Below the pieces are notes generated by a model. The model saw only the letters and a program-made list of their open reading frames with translations, did not search any database and was not told the DNA's origin. The position numbers and the translations under genes are program-made. From Cystobasidium ongulense (taxonomy: Eukaryota; Basidiomycota; Cystobasidiomycetes; Cystobasidiales; Cystobasidiaceae): a DNA stretch of 64,000 bases. Location of the stretch: NCBI GenBank assembly GCA_022835595.1, contig BQUP01000011.1:67319-131318 (forward strand). The letters are read 5' to 3'. Each line of letters begins with the position of its first letter. The first letter of the stretch is position 1. Shown in pieces: positions 1-11,662 of this stretch.

Positions 1-1133
1 CGTTTGTCGGCAATATGGGCGCGTATGGTCGTAGAAAGACAGCTGTGATTGCGAGTTTAGCAGGAAATTTGATTATGCGAGAATTGAAATAGCAAGCATA
101 CGTAGTTGATCAGGTGGAGTCATGTAGGCGGGATGAAAGTAGCGCAGATTAAGCTTGAAAAGGAGATAATCTGCAAGAGTGGAGGTGTCGTAAAGTTGTT
201 CTTTGATACCAGCTGTTTCACTGCAGTTTCAGCTTTTGCGGCCTTAAGTAAGAGGACTTGTGACAGGAAAAAACCTACATGTAAGAGCCATCTTCAAGCC
301 TTTCTCGGCTGCTTCCTCGCCTTCTCCAAAATAAGGAACCATGATCCCAGGCGTATCATACACATATGTAATCGGATCGTCCCATATCCGCACTGTGCCT
401 GTCAACTTCCGTGTAATACCAGCTTGGGAGCCTGTCTGCGCTGCTTTGCCTGGAGATGAGGAAAGCTCAATTATTGCCTTCTGAGTCTATCATGCTTGAG
501 ATTACGGACATGGACGTACCTTTGTTCACTCCGACACGTCTCAGTGCATTCAATATTGAAGACTTGCCAACATTGGGCATTCCAGCTATAAGAACCCGAA
601 GAGAGCGGGCTTCTTCATCTTTTGCGGCCACTTCTGATTCCGTGAGCTCTGTTGGGACATGGAGGGTCAGCATGAATTTTGCAAGATGTAGCTGGAGGTA
701 CTGACTCAGAGCAATCCTCAATAGCCGCTTCACATCTGTGTTTGACCGCGAGTCTGTAAACAAGGCTAGTTGACCAGAATGTTGCAAGAGTGCTCTTTGT
801 ATCGGCTGTGGGTTGTTTAGTTAGATTGGCGTGACTGAAGATGAACCAAGCATTACACACCTGCTCGAGTCCAGGTTCTGCAAGATCTCTTCGGTTATAG
901 ACGATCAGTCTTTTCTTGCCAGTCTTGGGCTGTAGACCTCTATCGCTGCCAAACAGCTCTTCGAAAGCAGGATTGATGCTCGTCAGAGGCAGCCGAGCGT
1001 CTCTAACTTCGAGTATCAAGTCCACATTGGCGAGGTTCTCTCGTATCTTGCGCATTCCGCGGGCCATATGACCGATATACCATGTTGGCGCTCTGGATGG
1101 GAATGGAAAAGTCCGCCGTGGTATGAAGGGCAT
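1..1133 (-). CDS. MTG1: Mitochondrial ribosome-assembly GTPase MTG1 (C-terminus off the left edge)
   Basis: Circularly permuted GTPase of the YlqF/RbgA/MTG1 family, which helps assemble the mitochondrial large ribosomal subunit at the inner membrane. Visible in order: the family opening motif WYIGHMARG near residue 20, the G4-type motif as NRRD near residue 80, the P-loop GMPNVGKSS, GITRKLTG (G2) and DTPG (G3). At least four introns fit; one splits the P-loop exon just after GVNKG and continues in KAAQTGSQ. The last exon in the window reads to base 1 without a stop. The start at 1133 is the nearest ATG in frame; a stop lies four codons upstream, so any longer presequence would need another exon. 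The G4 motif normally has Lys as second residue (NKxD); here it is Arg. It is divergent with the esterase gene to its right. Family assignment is firm; the exact start is not. Confidence 0.9.
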
Positions 1134-1457
1134 GCGCGCCCTGGATCAGCGGTTCAGCAGGCTTGCTGGGGTGTACGGAGTAGGTCCTTGTAGATGAATC
1201 ACAGCGAAGAGCTTGAATGAAGGGTATGTATGCATTACTGGAAGAGCTCGCGCATATCAACACTTTTCAAGATCACGTCGGTCGCCCTACGCCACATAGG
1301 GCGGATAATCGCTACTCCCGAGGACTCAGGAAGTATACAGCGAGGCGAGAAGCTCCTTGCTTTTCGACCTACTTCCAGTCTAGAACACGGCATACTGCTT
1401 CACTCCCGGCACATACTACTCACCGCACGCTCTCTCTACGCAGCTCGCAGCGTCATC
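1134..1457. promoter_or_regulatory. Divergent intergenic region between MTG1 and S-formylglutathione hydrolase
   Basis: About 320 bases between two outward-facing genes, so it presumably holds both promoters and both 5' leaders. Open frames cross it on both strands (for example from ATG at 1230 in frame with the esterase), but they lack similarity to either family. No clear TATA box or other motif was seen. Confidence 0.5.
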
Positions 1458-2705
1458 ATGGAACAGACAGCTTCAAACAAGGCATGGGGTGGGGAGTTCA
1501 AGAAGTTCAAGATTCCATCAGTACAGGCGTTGGGCGGACTCGAGTCCAATATATCAGTCTATCTCCCACCTGCTGCCTCAGAAGGCAAGAAGGTGCCTGT
1601 CCTGTACTACCTTGCTGGTGAGCCTCGACATTGACGTGATCGGAGGAGCAGAAGCAAGCAAGCATGAACAAGCTGACAGTAGTACTTGCTGGCATGCTGT
1701 AATGACTAGGCCTCACATGCAACGAAGATACAGGCGCTCAGAAGGGCGGCTTCCTCAGAGACGCATCCGACAAGGGCATCGCGCTTGTCTTCCCCGACAC
1801 CTCCCCGCGGGGCGCTGGCATTGAGGGCGAGGACGCTGACTGGGTAGGCGAGACGCCTCTCACTTCTGACAAGCAAGTTGGTTCAGACAATTGACGCTAC
1901 ATACCTTTAGGACTTCGGTACTGGTGCTGGCTTCTACCTCAACGCCACAAATGACAAGTGGAAGAAGTTCTACAACATGTGAGCTTGTCTCCTTGAGCTG
2001 CCTCCATTCTGCAAGACATGCTAAGCCGGCGACTTCTCCGTATTTAGGGAAAAGTACATCACAGGCGAGCTACCAAGTCTGATCGCCTCTAGCGACCTTC
2101 CCATCGACACGAAGACCGCCTCTGTATTCGGTCATTCTATGGGTGGACACGGTGCCTTGACACTTTACCTGAACCACCCAGGCCTATACAAGTCGGCATC
2201 TGCATTTGCGCCTATTACAAACCCAGTGAACGCTCCATGGGGAAAGAAGGCTTTTGCTGGGCCAAATGGTAATGATGGTTACCTAGCTGGTGGAATTGAA
2301 GAAGGAAAGAAATACGACGCTACTGAGCTTATTGCCAAGAAGAAGGGTGAAGATGTCAATATCCTAGTTGATAGCGGTACTGGTGACAACTTGTATGTTA
2401 CGCATTCTTTTATGTTTTCTGCCCTTTGTTCAAAAGAAGCTGATGCCAGGTGTATTCTTAACAGCTACAAGGCTGGACAGCTACTTCCCGAGAACTTCGA
2501 AGAGGCAGTTCAGAAGGCAGGCCTGGAAAAGACAGTGACGGTCAACCACCGCGATGGTATGTCTATACACGTCGAATCCCACATCGAAGGCTCTGCTAAT
2601 ATGTCCTATGTAACTTTACCCACAGGTTACGACCATTCATACTTCTTCATCCAGACCTTCGGCCCGGATCATATTGCCTTCCATTCAAAATACTTAAAAG
2701 CATAA
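1458..2705 (+). CDS. S-formylglutathione hydrolase (esterase D family)
   Basis: Serine hydrolase that releases formate from S-formylglutathione, the last glutathione-dependent step of formaldehyde detoxification in the cytosol. Six exons (1458-1617, 1710-1843, 1911-1978, 2048-2392, 2465-2556, 2626-2705) total 879 nt, giving 292 residues, close to the family's usual 280-300. The nucleophile elbow is GHSMGGHG in exon 4. The acid lies in DSGTGDNF, which spans the exon 4/5 junction. The catalytic His is in GYDHSYFF in exon 6. The oxyanion-loop segment GLTCNEDTG is encoded at the start of exon 2. The start at 1458 gives the normal N-terminus; an in-frame ATG at 1230 would add residues with no family match. 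Its 3' end converges on the next gene, 93 bases away. Confidence 0.93.
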
Positions 2706-2798
2706 AGTTCTTATAGGATATAGATACACAATGTGTTGTGGAGAAAGGCTCTTGCCAAGAGCGAAATAAGGTATGCAAAATAGCAATGAAATGAATAG

Positions 2799-3932
2799 TT
2801 AATCAAACAATTTGATTTCTGCCAATACGACATACGCTCCTGTATCATCTTTCTTGCCCATTTGGTGCAGAGATATGCTATCAATCATGGTCTCTCCTAA
2901 CCCATGGGGCGGATCAGCGTTGAGAAGTAAACTTGCATCGAAAGGGTAATTCTTGGGTACGCCTTTTCGAGGTCGCCTATGGTTGGTCTTTTTCTTCGCC
3001 TTATGTGCGGTATCGGCTGGACGTTCAACAGCTCCTATTGCTTGCTCATCAGTTAATTCTTGGTGGTGACCGCTGTCGTCAAGGATAGTCCTCTCGCCTC
3101 CTTCCGATTCGGAAGCAGTGCTATCCTCGCGCTTCTTGTTTTGCAGACGATTGTCTTGTATATCTGTTCTGCGAGCTTGCCTATCCGGGTGTGCCTTCCT
3201 TGCCGATGCTTTCATGAGTGTGCAATGAAGCTGGGTAGAACTAACAGGTCAGTTTAGCTCCTCTCGTTGAGGGACTGACGGATCAAGGTTACAGTGAGAG
3301 GCTGCTTATAGTCTGCCAACATTCCTTGATTATGAAAGCGTTCTCGGACATACGCTTTGAAAGCGGCAGAGCGTGAGTTTTGAGCATTTGTTCTGATTAA
3401 TAGATAGCGTGGGACATATCGTACCTGCCAATTGATGAAGTGTTTCCACCCCTTTACTACCTTTCTCTGGCTCAGCATACAATACACGGCATTTTCTCGG
3501 GTCAGACTGGAAACTCTCGAGGCGATTGAGGTCGACTCGTATATCCTTTGATTCATCTTCCTCGAGTAATTCTCGAAGACCGGTTCGACAGTCTTGTAGT
3601 AGACGGGCGGCATCTTCTACCGTACGTAGGGGCTTGGATGTGGCACTCCCTGAATATCCAGATAAGCTTAGCTTCTTCATCTAGTCTGACACAATACGAT
3701 ACTGACCATTTGTACTTTGCTCAGCTTTGACAACCTTCTCAGTCGCAAGTGCCATGATACCCAGCGTCAGATGTAGCGATCGAGGTGAACCAGCAAGACT
3801 TTCGTCTACCCCATCTGGTCTAGGTTTCGCTTGAAGCAGGATATCGACAACCTCTTGAGCTCTCGCTTGACATGCTGGATTTGCTATCGGAAATGCTAAG
3901 AAATGTGTAGGGCGAACATGTCTTGCCGACAT
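2799..3932 (-). CDS. 2H phosphoesterase / AKAP7-ASCC1-like RNA ligase-fold protein
   Basis: The family (AKAP7 NLS domain, 2'-5' RNA ligase-like) acts on RNA or nucleotide phosphoesters with two HxT/S motifs. Both motifs are present: LHLTLG in the first exon, after the opening strand THFLAFPI, and LHCTLMK at the start of the last exon. Short introns separate about four exons. After the second motif comes a charged, low-complexity stretch of roughly 80 residues rich in Lys, Arg, Glu and Asp; the fold's last strands then resume (around SISLHQMG and YVVLAEIKLFD at the C-terminus). The substrate cannot be inferred. No KH domain, which ASCC1 proteins carry at the N-terminus, is visible, so AKAP7-type is the better comparison. 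The start at 3932 directly precedes the conserved first strand. Confidence 0.8.
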
Positions 3933-4892
3933 GACAAGCCACGGTCGAATCTATGTTGAAGCGTGCTCAACTTAGCAATGGTATTATGTCTACAGCAGTC
4001 GCAATGGAAAAAGGTGTTGAGACGGCAATGGGTACGAAGACAAGCTGTTCAGTGCCTTTGCCAACATATCTATCGAAATCGAGGAGTGCAAGATGATCAC
4101 GTGATCGGTCATTTCATTACGTCTATACACACCAGGGACTGTTACAAAACGCAGAGCTATACCAGGAGCATCATGAGCTACTCCATAGAGCCTCTTTAGT
4201 CCCATGAGCTGTTTAAAAGCCTCTAGCGAAAGGTTCGTATATTGCAGGTTTTTACTTTTCGGACTTTTGCATGGAATTTTAGGGAATATTCAGGAATCAA
4301 ATAAATTTCCCAAACTTGTTTAAGAGTAGTGGGAGGCTAACATAATGCGTAACTCACGCTTTGAGAGCTACTTAGCAAGCGCTAGGCTCTAATCTAGGTA
4401 TGCCGTCGCGTTCGTATCCGAAAGGAAGGCCTACGTTGGCGAAGTCCGCATCTTCGGGCTTTGTGTGGCCTGCAAGGCAGTTCGGGGCTTGGCTAGCCTC
4501 CTTGCGTTCTTCAGACAAAGGAAAAGACCACGTAGGCGATGCATGGGACATTGTTCGGTATTTGGGGAAATCTCCGAGTGGGTGCCAAAAAGGCCGGAAC
4601 GACCAGTTGAAGTGGAAGATAATAACCTCCCCAGATATCGGCTCCGAAGAAGCACGAATTTCAGTCTCATCAGCATTATAATCCTTTTGCAGCAATGTCC
4701 GCTTATCTCAGATCCTCTTTTGGTAATTGCGGCGGTTTCCACGCACGAGAGCATCTTTCGAAACTCCGAACTCACTCAATCTTTACCTTCCTATCACCAT
4801 GTGTACGTTCAGTTCTGCATAATCAGCTGAACTGATCCTCCTTTCTCCAGGCTGTTTGAATCGCCGGCTCTGTAGAGAGGTATAGGTATAGT
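3933..4892. other. Gap of about 960 bases with no secure gene
   Basis: Several open frames of 70-120 codons lie on both strands. The most gene-like is on the minus strand at 3990-4205, preceded by a usable splice acceptor (ttaaacag) and reading MGLKRLYGVAHDAPGIALRF. I recognise none of them. The stretch 4240-4340 is AT-rich. An unrecognised multi-exon gene on the minus strand, possibly continuous with the next feature, cannot be excluded. Confidence 0.4.
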
Positions 4893-5467
4893 TTAGCGAG
4901 TCTGTATTTCTCCTATAGAAGCCTGCCACGGACACTCATATAGATGCACTAGGTTACGAGGCCGCCAAAGGCTCCTAGAAGATATGTCCATGGAACTTGG
5001 CGCCTTCGTATAAGGTTTTCCGACAAGTCGTCTTATACTTTGCTCGAGGCTGGAGGGTGTCAACAAGAGTCCTAGATGGGTTGTTTCAGCCTCGGTTTCG
5101 GTAGCAAAATCTGCGTCAGATAATGGCTTTCCACTTCTCATCGTAATCATGATTCGGATCGTAGCTATCCCGTCGAGTTTCAGTTCTACCTTCAATACCA
5201 CTTCCCTACCTCTGTTCAGCCCAGGGCCAGAGCGGGGTAAGCGGCCATCGGAAGCTGGACCTTTGACAGGTAAGAGGTAAGGCATACCAGCATTTGTATG
5301 GATCTAGATATCGATGTCTCGTCAACCGCACCGTCCATTGTAGTCTCGTCGTAGGCCGTAAATGCAGTTGTTGCGGCTTGTACGGCTTCTTGGATAATAA
5401 GCAAATGGTAAATAGCGAGGAATACCGATAGAGCACCATCACCTCGCGGTCTGGTTTCTGTCATCAA
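4893..5467 (-). CDS. Unrecognised protein, probably two or more exons
   Basis: The minus strand stays open across this interval with a protein-like composition; the plus strand does not. A 71-nt intron (donor gtgcgg, acceptor caaag) would join an N-terminal part containing the hydrophobic run FLAIYHLLIIQEA to a second exon containing GREVVLKVELKLDG and ending at 4893. The donor is unusual and other junctions are possible. ATG at 5467 follows a splice-like tgatgacag, so it may not be the true start. I do not recognise the family. The alternating strands VVLKVELKLDG and ATIRIMITMR suggest a beta-hairpin. It lies divergent to the Tea1-like gene. Confidence 0.45.
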
Positions 5468-5992
5468 TACGCGTATGTATGTAGGGTCTGCAGATTAGCT
5501 GTCTTCTTGCACCTTGAAAAGCAGCAATCGTTTTATTCCAAGGTCCACCATTGCCGTTCTCTCACACTCCATCCAACCGAGCAGGACTCTGCTGGGCCAC
5601 AGCCACTACAAGAGAGAACGAGCGAGCGAGGGTACAACAGGCGTGCATGATACGTTATTGGATAGCTAGGCAGACTCTCCCACCGTGCTTACACGCCTGA
5701 ACCGAGCCTAGCGTCTCGCCGCCGACTCAAGCTGCTGCCTGGAGTGAAGACGCGCAGAGGCCTCGATTTCCCAATTCTCGAGAGAACGCGCTTTAAGCAT
5801 CTGCAAGGCGCGCAGAACAGCACTTCCTGCACACATAAATCAGCGAGGATAGCCAGTGTCCTGTCCCATCCAGCTCAGGCGGCCTTCACGTCCTCGACTA
5901 CGCCCGATTCTGCGTATCTCCAGAGCGCAGAAGCAAGAAGACGTTAACGCAGGCAAAAAGGAGGACAACACGGTGCATCCTAACCACGCATC
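5468..5992. promoter_or_regulatory. Upstream region of the Tea1-like gene
   Basis: About 525 bases between the unrecognised minus-strand gene and the kelch gene. Contains CGAG/GCGA-type short repeats near 5620-5635 and long frames with no family match. Likely the promoter and 5' leader of the kelch gene; no individual site identified. Confidence 0.4.
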
Positions 5993-8900
5993 ATGGCGTT
6001 CTTCAGCAAGAAAAAGCACCATAAAGACCAGCAGGCTGGGTCTACTACTGGCGCGAGTGCGGGTGGCATCGCCGGAGGTGGGCCACAACAGTCACAAGCA
6101 AGCTTAAGCGGGAACAGCAATGGCGCAGGCATGCAAATACCATCGCAGCAACAGCAACCAACCATGTACGTGTCCTCTTCTCGTGGTGAGGGTCCTGCTG
6201 GAATGGCCGGCCCCAGCAACCCTTACAGCAATGCGCCGCCCTTTGATGGGAACATGCAGCAGCAAGCAGGCCAGCAGTACGGTCAGGCTCAGCAGCAGCA
6301 AGGTTACAATCAGTACCAGCCACAACAACAACAACAGTATCAAGGCCCGCCGCAACAGTCAGGATACGCGGGTCCTGGAAGCCTCAGCAACGGGATGGTT
6401 GGAGCTCCCTCTGGTACACCTTACGGACAGCAAGGTCAGAACGGATCGCCTCAGCAGTCCAACTATCCGAATGGTATAGGCATCAGCGTGCCGTCGTCTG
6501 GAGCCAATTCTGCGGTGGGCCAAGGGGCGTTGGCGGGGCGCAATTTCTCTGCCAACTCTGGAAACAGTCTCAGTAATGGCCATGCTGTCGGACCGCCTTT
6601 GCAGCCTTTACCAGCACCAGGACCTCAAGGACAAGCCCCTTCGTCGTCACACCCTGGTCAATCAGGCTCGCACTCGAGTCCAGTCTCATATCCCTGGTCA
6701 CAGCGACCCATACGATTGCAACCTATTCAGCTTGCCCGCCCAAGCGGAAGTGACACTCAAGCACCGCTATCTACCGAACTCTCGCCCTCCCCTTTCCCTC
6801 GATACGGCCATTCCGTCAATCCAATTGCTCAAAGCGCGACTGGCGATCTATACCTTTTTGGAGGCCTGGTAAAAGATGAAGTTAGCAATGATCTTTTCAT
6901 GATATCATGCTCGAATCCAAATCCTACCTCCGCACAGTCAAACGAAAGTAAAGCACTTGCTGGAGCGGCTATCAATGTGTCTCTCATCGAGACAAGAGGT
7001 GAAAGACCCTGCGCTAGAGTTGGCCATGCGAGCGTTTCTGTAGGCAATGTGCTCATTATTTGGGGAGGAGACACAAAGACGAAGGAAGAGGACCCGCAGG
7101 ACAACAACCTCTATCTGCTGAATCTCGGTGAGTCTTTCACAAGATCGTGCAAATGCAAGAAGAGGGCAGCGCTGACGGCGAGCTCTCCGTACATCTTAAT
7201 CGTGTACAGGCTCACGCGAGTGGACACTAGTGAAAGTCACTGGTCCATCTCCACAGGGGCGCTACGGGCATGCTGCAGCTATGCGAGGGAGCAAGTTCTA
7301 TATCTTTGGAGGGCAACAGGATGTCCCTCCCGGTGCACCAGACGATGCCGCCTTCTTGAACGATCTGTGGTGCTTTGATCTCCAAAACTGTGTGTCGTGA
7401 AACACGCCTTCCGTTTCATCACTTGACACTGACAGGTCTTATATTTTCAGTAAAAGCCGGCAAGCCTCATTGGCAGCAAATACAATATGCCGCCGACACG
7501 CCAACACCGCCCAAGCGAACAGGACATACTATGGTCAACTACGTAGACAAGCTATACGTGTATGTCACCTTTAGTTCAGTACCTGCTTGAAATTGACTGA
7601 GTTCTCTGCATTTCCAGCTTCGGAGGCACGGACGGACAATATCATTATAACGATACGTGGTGTTTCAGTCCGGCTACAAATTCATGGTCAGAGCTTAGCT
7701 GTATCGGCTACATCCCTGTCCCACGAGAAGGTCACGCGGCTACACTTGTGGATGATGTCGTGTACGTCTTCGGCGGTCGCAGTGTTGATGGCAAAGACCT
7801 CGAGGACTTGGCTGCTTTCAAAATCTCTAGTAAGCCTTGCAGCTTCCTCCTGCCGATGGACATATCTAAACTCCTTCTTCACTGCAGATCAGCGGTGGTA
7901 CATGTTTACAAATATGGGACCCGCTCCCTCCGGGCGCTCTGGACATGCAATGGCAACATGGCACAACAAAGTCTTTGTGCTGGGCGGAGAATCATACACA
8001 AGCAGCAAGCATGAATGGCCAAACATGATCAATATGCTCGACACTGGCAAGATTAAATACCCTTCTGACTCTCGCAGCCAGCAAGCGAATCGGAAAACGT
8101 CAAATTCAAGAATGCATCAACCAGCTTCCTCTTCGAACCAGCAATCTAACGTTCTCTCCTCAAGCGCCAACAATAAATCAGTACAGAATGTCGCGAATGA
8201 TGAATTGCGCAGGGCAGTTTCGCCTACCGGCAGTGACCGCGATCCGAATCTGATGAGATCAATTGACCGCGGTATGGTCAACGGTATCGCTAATGGGTCG
8301 CCTGCTGGCAGCAATACGTCGCCCCCGCAGGAGCCCAGAAGACCTGCCATGGATCCTCGTCGAGCCATGTCACCTATAAACGAGTCACAGTCAGCTGCCG
8401 ACGCGACGAGATCGCTCTCGCCTGTCAATAACCGGCCGGTTCAGACCTCCAACTCTTTCTCATCGATGACGAATGGCACTACTGCTTATTCGACACCTCC
8501 AACAAAGCATGAGGCGACGATGAACGGACCCGCCAATACTACTTCGCCACCCAATCCACAACTCAACGCGCTGCGAGCAAATGCCCGAAGCCCCTCACCT
8601 CAGCTAATGAGATCGATTGACTCACACACGCAACGAGCACAACCTGATACCTTCCATTCTGCATTATCGGGCTCAGCACCTTCTCATTCAAGTCACACTC
8701 CACCACTAAGCTCGAGAGACAAGTGGATGCAAGCCGCACTTGCAGATGCTGTTCGGCAAGGCTACAGCCTTCCCGCAGACTCGGAAACAATGCTAGCCGA
8801 GCCTGTAGACGGCAACAAGCAGCTTGTCAGTGCTCTACTCGCAATGAAGCAAGAAATTGCAAATCTGCGAAAGACAATGGCTGAAGAAGCCCTGAATGCT

Positions 8901-10885
8901 GAACAAGTAATGGTTCAGGCCAGCAAGGGCAAAACAGCAGCCCTGCAAGAGGCGGTCTTTTACCGTGCCAAGATCGCGGCGCTAGAAAGCAATACTCCAA
9001 ATGATCTTGTCAAGCTGGAACGTAGCAGGATATCCGAACTTGAGCACAAGCTGAGCGAAACAGCTTCCGCGAAGTCGATCCTAGAACGTCAACTTGCAGA
9101 ACTCGATGGTGAATTGAATCATTATCGGGACACGGCCCAAGCCGCCGTCGAACGCGAACAAGCAGCCAATCATCGAGCGGAAGCAGCCGAGAATTCATAC
9201 TCTCGCTCTTTAACTGAGTACGCAGACTTGCAAAGACGCGCACATGTGCATGAAGCCTCTACGCACGACAATTCCAGCAAGGTCGCTACTCTCCAAGCTC
9301 AGGTCGAGCGACTCACTGCGCAGAATGAAGAGTATGCAGAGAGGCTTCACGATGCCGAAGCAGAGGTCGAAAAGCACATCGGAACTCTGAATGAGGTACA
9401 CGTGTCGCTCACATCTGTAACGAACCATTCTTCCGAGCTAGAGTCCTTATGGCGAAAGAGCCGTGAAGAACTTTTGGAGCAGCAGGACAAGGTTGCCAAT
9501 CTGGAGGCGGAACTGCAGAGAACATCTATGCAGTTAGAAACTTCACATGGCCAAATGCTCGACTTGGAAAAGGCTCTTCATGCCACGCAAGAAGAGGCAG
9601 CCTCGCTTCGATCGCTTTCTACAGGGCATATACAGCAGCTGCTGAGCCTGCCGCGCCATTCATCGACTCGCAACATGAGCAGAGGGTCGAGTGATGAGGA
9701 AAGCAGCAAAATTCTGCAGAAAGAGCTGGAAACGCATCGATCTTTAGCACAAGAAGCTCACACGCGTTCAATTGGCGCTCAAACCGAACTGCGGGAAGTC
9801 AAGACTGGGCATGCCGCGCTCGAGAAACAAGTTACACTCCTCCGTACGGAGCTCGCTGCTCTCCGCTCTCGACATGCATCAGCGGTAGAGGCTTCATCGC
9901 GAGCTCAAGCCCTTGTTTCACAGCGGGACTTGGACTTACGAGACAAGGCTCGCGTTCTCGAGACTTGTGAGGTCAAGAATGGCTTACTACGCACTCTGCT
10001 TGCAGAGAATGGTCTATCTGCAGATGAGCATGGTTCACCACGGGCCGACGGAGCGGGTGAAAGTAGTACCACTTTAAGCCGCAAGATTGCAGAACTCGAG
10101 TCTCGCCTTGAGCAGCGGGATCAAGCACATCAAGAACTGCAGAGGATGCATGATGATGCTAGACACGAAGCGGAATCAGCTCAGCAGAGGCTGCGCCGTT
10201 CTGAAGAACAGATAGACCGCCTATCGCGGGAGATTCAAGCCCTTCACCTGACTAACAGTAGCAGTGCAGGGTCAGAGGACGCAGCCGCTAGAGCGGTCAA
10301 GACAGAGGCGGATCTTAAGGCCTTACAGGAGAAACATCAGCAACTCGAGACGACACACTTGAAAGCCGTGCAGTATGTGAAGGGGTGAGTTGCGTTCTTG
10401 CTGCTTTCATGTGTGGAATATACTGATGAATCGACTGTTTCTCTCATATCAGCACGGAGAAGATGTTCCGACGCATGAAAGACGAGCTTACCCGCTACAA
10501 AGAGCAAAACGAGACGCTTGAGCAAGAGCTAGCTAGCATCAAAGGATCATCCGAAAAGGGACATGCTCGCAAGATGTCCACGGAACTGCGACCAGAACTA
10601 GAGGATCTTCGCGCTCAGCTCACAGCATTGAGGCAGCAGTCGGATACATCCTCAACCCATAACGAAGATTTACAGCAGCATATCGCTCGCCTCAAGTCGG
10701 AATACGACCAACAATTGAGTACCCAGCAAAATCAAACATCTACGAAACTACGAGAGTGTGAAAATGAAATCGAAGAATTGAGAGAGGCTCTCAATAAAGT
10801 GCAGCAGGAAGTCGAGGAAACCCTTGCACATAATAAACACCTCGAAGAGGAGCTCCAAAAGCGAACAATCAAGCAAGATGATTGA
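5993..10885 (+). CDS. Tea1-like kelch-repeat, coiled-coil cell polarity protein
   Basis: Six exons (5993-7127, 7210-7389, 7451-7559, 7618-7829, 7888-10384, 10453-10885) total 4566 nt, or 1521 residues. The N-terminal 260 residues are Gln/Gly/Ser/Pro-rich with short Gln runs. Six kelch blades follow (about 265-600), marked by YLFGGL, LIIWGGD, FYIFGGQQ, VFGGTDGQ, YVFGGRS and VFVLGGES, with RxGH motifs (RYGHSV, RVGHAS, RYGHAA, RTGHTM, REGHAA, RSGHAM). A disordered Ser/Pro-rich linker (about 600-850) leads to a very long coiled coil to the C-terminus. This order matches fission yeast Tea1, a microtubule plus-end-delivered landmark that marks cell ends and recruits formins. The protein is longer than Tea1 (about 1150 residues), chiefly from the N-terminal and linker regions. 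The kelch part is cut by four short introns; one further intron interrupts the coiled coil. Related kelch/coiled-coil proteins (Tea3, Kel1) share the layout, so exact orthology is not settled. Confidence 0.85.
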
Positions 10886-11662
10886 AAGCAGGCTAAAGTA
10901 ATGGGCCATAGCCGTTCCGAAATATGATCAAGAATGGCAATGGCAGTCATTGAATCCCCTTTCCCGAAATCTCAAGATCTTCTCCCAACCGCCTATGTTG
11001 TCACGATGAAAAATAGTTCCGAAAACTTCCACGATTATAGTAGATACGTTATTTTACCACTTCTATGCGCCAATACCTCTTCCAGACGTACTGCGTGCAA
11101 GCACAATGTCAAATCTTGAAGAGGACGACCTTTGAAACGTCTGAATTTACCCACGATATACCCGAATAAGACAGTCTTAAGTGACTCTTTCCCATGAACC
11201 TTGTTGTGGATTCAAATTCCAGCTTGAATAGTGTAACAGGAGTCATACGCTGGTTTGAACAAAGCTAGTAGTTGAACTTTCCTTGTTTCCTGCCTTTGTA
11301 AAAGGATCGATATCCGGCTGACAATTAGTTTTCGCCACAAACCCGTTGTACGAGACCTCTTCTCAATGGTAAAGAAAGTAACGCAGATTGAAACGACATA
11401 TGCTTGCAATATGAGTGGTATATACTATACACGCGAGCTTCTCGAACTCTGGCCTGCATGTTTGTGCTGCTTGCTTTGTCGCTGGCCATGCATACCTTGC
11501 CACTTCCTCTCGACGCCCGCAGCAGCAGTCACGTTTCTTTGCAACCCATTTCCTACTGACAAAAGCATCAGCCCAACCTTCAGAAGGACAGCTTACAGGT
11601 GTCCGAGGACTGCAATCCTCCAACTTTTGGCACGTTCGCAGCCTCTGGGCGTAGGCGGTAGC
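10886..11662. other. Intergenic region of about 780 bases
   Basis: Holds the 3' flank of the kelch gene and the upstream region of the next gene. Open frames on both strands at 11360-11660 have Cys/Arg-rich compositions with no family match. No RNA gene or repeat was seen. Confidence 0.4.

Noticed and set aside
1003-1263. Upstream minus-strand frame as a mitochondrial presequence exon of MTG1
   Set aside because: No donor/acceptor pair joins it in phase to the MTG1 frame; left as an open possibility only.
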